Origin: Fasciolopsis buskii
Taxonomy: Eukaryota; Platyhelminthes; Trematoda; Plagiorchiida; Fasciolidae
Length of the DNA: 64,000 nucleotides
Assembly: GCA_008360955.1 (NCBI GenBank)
Contig: LUCM01009292.1
Span: forward strand, 1 to 64,000
Reading direction: 5' to 3'
The number at the start of each line of letters is the position of its first letter. Position 1 is the first letter of the stretch. Shown here piece by piece: positions 60,615 to 64,000 of this stretch. Under the pieces are notes generated by a model. That model searched no databases, had not been told where the DNA came from, and worked only from the letters and a program-made list of their open reading frames with translations. The translations under genes and the position numbers were made by a program.

Positions 60615-60804
60615 CCAGGAAGGGAGTGACGCTAGGTCTCGCGATATGACACATGGTGGATTCTAAGGCTACAAAAGGGAAAGCGTAGGTTTCGATATCG
60701 TCCGGGAAGGGAAAGGTAGTGCTGTTTCGGAGAACATCGATGACACCGTTAAGGTACAACAAGAAGAGCAAGGACACAGGCCGATAACGCACAACAATCG
60801 ACAC
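60607..60804 (-). pseudogene. LINE RT palm fragment in right outer arm
   Basis: Same protein as in the left arm through VTPFL, including FPFPDDIETYAF; a stop follows at the arm edge. It lacks the rest of RT on both sides. Confidence 0.75.
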
Positions 60805-61141
60805 CTACTCATAGATAACTTCTCTGAAAGTAGCATATGTGCGAAGAAACCTATGAATATTACCGGAAGCGCGTGGCTGCTTTTTATGTGTTAGTAGTAG
60901 GAGGTTGAATGTTTGATTTCATGGAATGAGTCACCATGTGGTATCATCGCTCAGATGAGAATTCGGAAAACACGGAATCAATGTACAGCTACTTCATCCT
61001 TATTAGGACTGATCAATAATGCATATGCAGCGCGCGCTCGAAGTGGGACGCGAACCCGGGACGAACGATTCTAAGTCGAACGCCTTAGCCATTACGCAAT
61101 CACGCAGGCTGTCAATGATTTCTTCGAATTCACCACATGAT
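60615..61141 (-). repeat. Outer inverted repeat, right arm (527 bp)
   Basis: Reverse complement of 49034-49560. It holds the same order: RT palm fragment (60615-60804) then tRNA-like unit. Sequence on both sides differs from that beside the left arm. Confidence 0.85.
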
Positions 61142-61252
61142 AATGTTTCAAAATTCCGTCACTTATATGAACGGCCACGTGCCGATAGTGCACAGCAATG
61201 GCCCTCACTCATTTGTGGTGTCGGTGCATGTAGCTTGTGTACCAAAGCCTTT
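60805..61252 (-). mobile_element. tRNA-like repeat units d
   Basis: Head of one minus unit (60805-60870), then a complete unit to about 61252. The portion up to 61141 is the mirror of the 49 kb unit; 61142-61252 is an independent, more diverged head, so the family unit extends beyond the inverted repeat. B box GGTTCGCGTCC and A-box region are intact on the minus strand (61045-61110). Confidence 0.62.
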
Positions 61253-62149
61253 TTGATCTTTATATCTAAGCGACATGTCTACGGAAGACTCTATGGTAGA
61301 CGATGGTGCATTCGGGACTGACTGCATCCACAGTGAACCAATCATGTTGTAGAGAGACTTATTCAAGAGATCAGGCAATTGGAACCACGGACATTATGAG
61401 GAAATATTTACACGTTTGATAGTATCTGTCGAGAAAGGAAGAAAGAAAGCGGTGAAAAAACGCATAAGATTTCATGGGCTGAAAGAAAGGCATGAGAATG
61501 AACGGTAAACGGCAGGAAGATTCCAACTTGGGGTAGTAGGGAACACATTCAAGATATGGACATAGTTTTAACTAAAGAGAGTTATTTTGATTCGCCAATA
61601 TTAGCGCGATGCTACCGAGCAAAATTAAAACGTGTACGAAGAAACAATGAGGGCTGGTAAGAAATGAAGAGGAAATTGCATATAAATTTTGGAAGAGGAT
61701 GTCTGAATACGGGTACTACACGGTTTCGGCAAGCGACTTGGATTTGGTTGAGGATTAGGAGGGACTTATTTGTACATGACTAGCGCCATACTCAAGGTCA
61801 GAGCAGTGATTTACGGGACCGAAGCTAGGTTATTAAGCAAAAGGAATCATTCAAGAAGTCCGAGGAGGAGCAAGGTGTATCCAAAGTGGAGCTACATGCA
61901 TGATCTAGTGGTGGCAATCAAATCTCTGATTTTTTTCGCTGGTGGCGCAAATCTTGCAGGTGATCCGAGAAACAACCTGGTACAATCGTGTCTCACCACC
62001 ATGTGCGCCTGTTCATCGGCGTGGTGGATTCCAGTGATTATCGGCAAATGGAAGAATTTGGCTACCGTAGGGGAAATAATCAAAAGACCCCTGAACCCTG
62101 TGACCCCGCAGGAAATTCTTGAGTCCAAAAAAAAACGAAAGATTTAAGG
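61253..62149. other. Unassigned DNA
   Basis: A 125-codon plus frame (61770-62147, basic C-terminus) directly precedes LINE-C and may be its decayed upstream part; no RT motif is visible in it. Confidence 0.35.
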
Positions 62150-62480
62150 TTCCCATCCACGAGTCCTGCAAACTGTCAACTCAATGTGCAGCAGCGGCTG
62201 GTATGGCAGACTGGGTGATGCACCAAATCCGACGAAGTGTATTCTCCAGGGACACCAGGGCCAGCGCACCCTTGTACTAAAGAATAGTAGGTCTCCACCT
62301 AGAGTATGCAGCACACACCTGGCCGCCAAGTTAAGTTCGAGATAAGCTAATCTAGGATAACGTCCAATGGCGCTTCAGAAGGGCTAGCCCAGAACTAAGG
62401 GGGATAACCTGCTACGAGAGGCCGCAGTCTTCGGATTTATATTCATTATGATGAAGGGGATCAAGAGGGGGCCTCATTGT
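62150..62480 (+). mobile_element. LINE-C: RT C-terminal remnant
   Basis: Plus-strand reading AAAAGMADWVMHQIRRSVF, then a stop, then GLHLEYAAHTWPPS and, after a further stop, VQWRFRRASPELRGITCYER match the C-terminal region of CR1/Jockey-group LINEs (Y-K-x-x-V-R-P-x-L-E-Y, then V-Q-R-R-x-T-R-x-x-x-G-L-R). Two stops are visible. The palm and endonuclease are absent, so it is a 3' fragment. Confidence 0.75.
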
Positions 62481-64000
62481 TACTTTCAAGTTACGGAGAA
62501 TTGCAATGGACAGCCACCCCACTCTTCAGCTCCGAAGAAATCGGATTTCTACTACAGCATACCACGAAGTAAAAATCCCAGGTCTCCCAAAATATTTTGG
62601 TCTACTTTATTCCCGCACAGGATGATCATCACATGGCAAAACTATTGGAATAATTGCCATCTGCCCTCGTTGTTGCGCAGTTTAGGCCAGGTTGGACAAT
62701 GCATGGACTGCGTTAACAAGCATCATTTTATCTCGACATTGTGCTTGCTGCTGTTCCCCGAAATACAACGTGCTACCCCGCACTTTGTTTAGCCTTACGT
62801 CTTTCTTGTCTTTATTTCAATAGCAATTTCAAAATTTCTGACAGTTTCTGCTGTTGCTGCCTTCCTGCTTGTGTCCTTACTGTGTTATGACCTACAATAT
62901 TTAAGCCTTAGTGTCTCTACCATTTCAGAATCAATCTCAAGGTGACCCATTAAATTCATATGAAAACCTTGAACGGAAACATTGTAGTCGTTGCGCGGTT
63001 GGATGGTTATGCCCAGAAGTCCAAGAAACTGAACTATCGATTTTAACTGATGCCACAACTCCCGTAATTCTTTCTGGCTTGGCTTGGACTTATCCTGCGT
63101 GGTTCTCGGCAAGCCTCGAGAAATATAGTATTGTTGTTTCTGCCAAGCCCGTTATTACTCCGGAGCTCCTGCCTCCTCAATAAGGTAGGCATCAGCCCTT
63201 TTATCCTTTACACTACTTTAAGACCATGGGCTCTGTACCGAATTTCGATTCGTTTTGATTTCCTCATGCACTTTTATTTCTTTTTTAAATGTCGCTGGAG
63301 CTACTTTGTCTCGGCTTTGAAATCCTGAATTTTTGGCTCCAGGCTCACAACCTCTTGGCGTTATTGATTTATAGGTCTATTCTCATTAGTGACAACACGG
63401 TGTTGACCCCGGAATATTCGTGAAATAATCGTCTGCCAGAGGAACAAAGTGGTCGGAAGTTCACCTCAAAGGTTTACGCGCCTGGTTCAGTTTAAAACAT
63501 TTTCCCATTTTCGTGCAGGTTGCTGATGGCACCAGCTACCAAGTTCCGCATCACGGTACGGGTACACGCACGACAGATCCCTACTGACCGGTCTTCGGCC
63601 ACTTTCCTTTGGCCATTGGCACCGAGCAACGGACCATAATGTGAAAAATGTGGAAAAATACTGCAGAATAAGGCCGAAATGTTCAAAGGGATAACTGGTT
63701 CATTCACAAATAAAGTTGCTTTATCAAAAAGCATAAAAAGGCACTTTTCTGAAGCGAAATTACTGACGTTACTCTGCTCACATTTATCGTATTGAAGTTA
63801 TGAACTTAGCTCCAAAAAATATTAAACCGCTCGGGAAATTACAATGCTCACAGCGAAGATAAATATGGCGCCCGGACTTCCTTTGACAACATTTGCACAA
63901 TGTACATCCTCAACCGTCACTTCTTTCCATCTCCAATTTGTCCTGCAAGATTCCTGTGAGCGCTAAAGAGAGAAGTGGACGCTGGCTTTCACTCACACGT
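62481..64000. other. Unassigned DNA to window end
   Basis: Frames of 75-114 codons at 62448-62792 (plus) and 62911-63183 (plus) without recognised motifs. No RNA or repeat seen. Confidence 0.35.

Noticed and set aside
1..64000. CRISPR arrays, bacterial operons or riboswitches
   Set aside because: No direct repeats with regular spacers, no ribosome-binding-site-led gene runs; the content is eukaryotic retrotransposons.

Overview
The window reads as repeat-dense, non-coding invertebrate animal nuclear DNA. No intact protein-coding gene, rRNA or genuine tRNA gene could be supported. The longest open frames (217 aa and shorter) that can be recognised belong to decayed retrotransposons; the other frames are short and match no family I know. 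The mixture of Penelope-like elements (PLEs) with GIY-YIG endonuclease, CR1/Jockey-group LINEs, Ty3/Gypsy, BEL/Pao and a tRNA-like short repeat is what large flatworm genomes (tapeworms, flukes) contain, and the PLE C-termini resemble flatworm families as I remember them. The organism is therefore inferred, at moderate confidence only, to be a platyhelminth.

Layout. 1-3664: two inverted copies of a ~100 bp sequence ending in (ATT/AAT)n, enclosing 3.5 kb of unassigned DNA. 8.06-8.55 kb: PLE remnant (PLE-3). 9454-11390: an apparently identical 795 bp sequence on both sides of a 347 bp N gap, most simply an unmerged contig overlap. 12.26-12.98 kb: tRNA-like short repeat units, tandem and inverted. 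13.26-14.1 kb: Gypsy integrase remnant. 22.18-23.77 kb: PLE-1a, the best preserved PLE. 32.7-35.6 kb: LINE-A (endonuclease plus reverse transcriptase, minus strand). 41.6-45 kb: PLE-1b abutting a second PLE family (PLE-2) head to head. 45.27-45.9 kb: second Gypsy integrase. 48.5-61.3 kb: a complex block with LINE-B, a BEL/Pao fragment, tRNA-like repeat units and two nested, nearly perfect inverted repeats (527 bp arms outside, 1767 bp arms inside) with different symmetry centres. 62.15-62.48 kb: LINE-C C-terminal remnant.

The recognised coding remnants all carry stops, frameshifts, deletions or lost catalytic residues, so the elements cannot act autonomously from this locus. Nothing here works together as a pathway. 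The notable biology is structural: the recent inverted duplications, the tRNA-like tandem repeat, and near-identical PLE-1 copies that share an altered GIY-YIG motif. Long stretches (14.1-22.1, 23.8-32.7, 35.6-41.6 kb) hold nothing I can identify; spliced exons could be hidden there and would not be visible by this reading.
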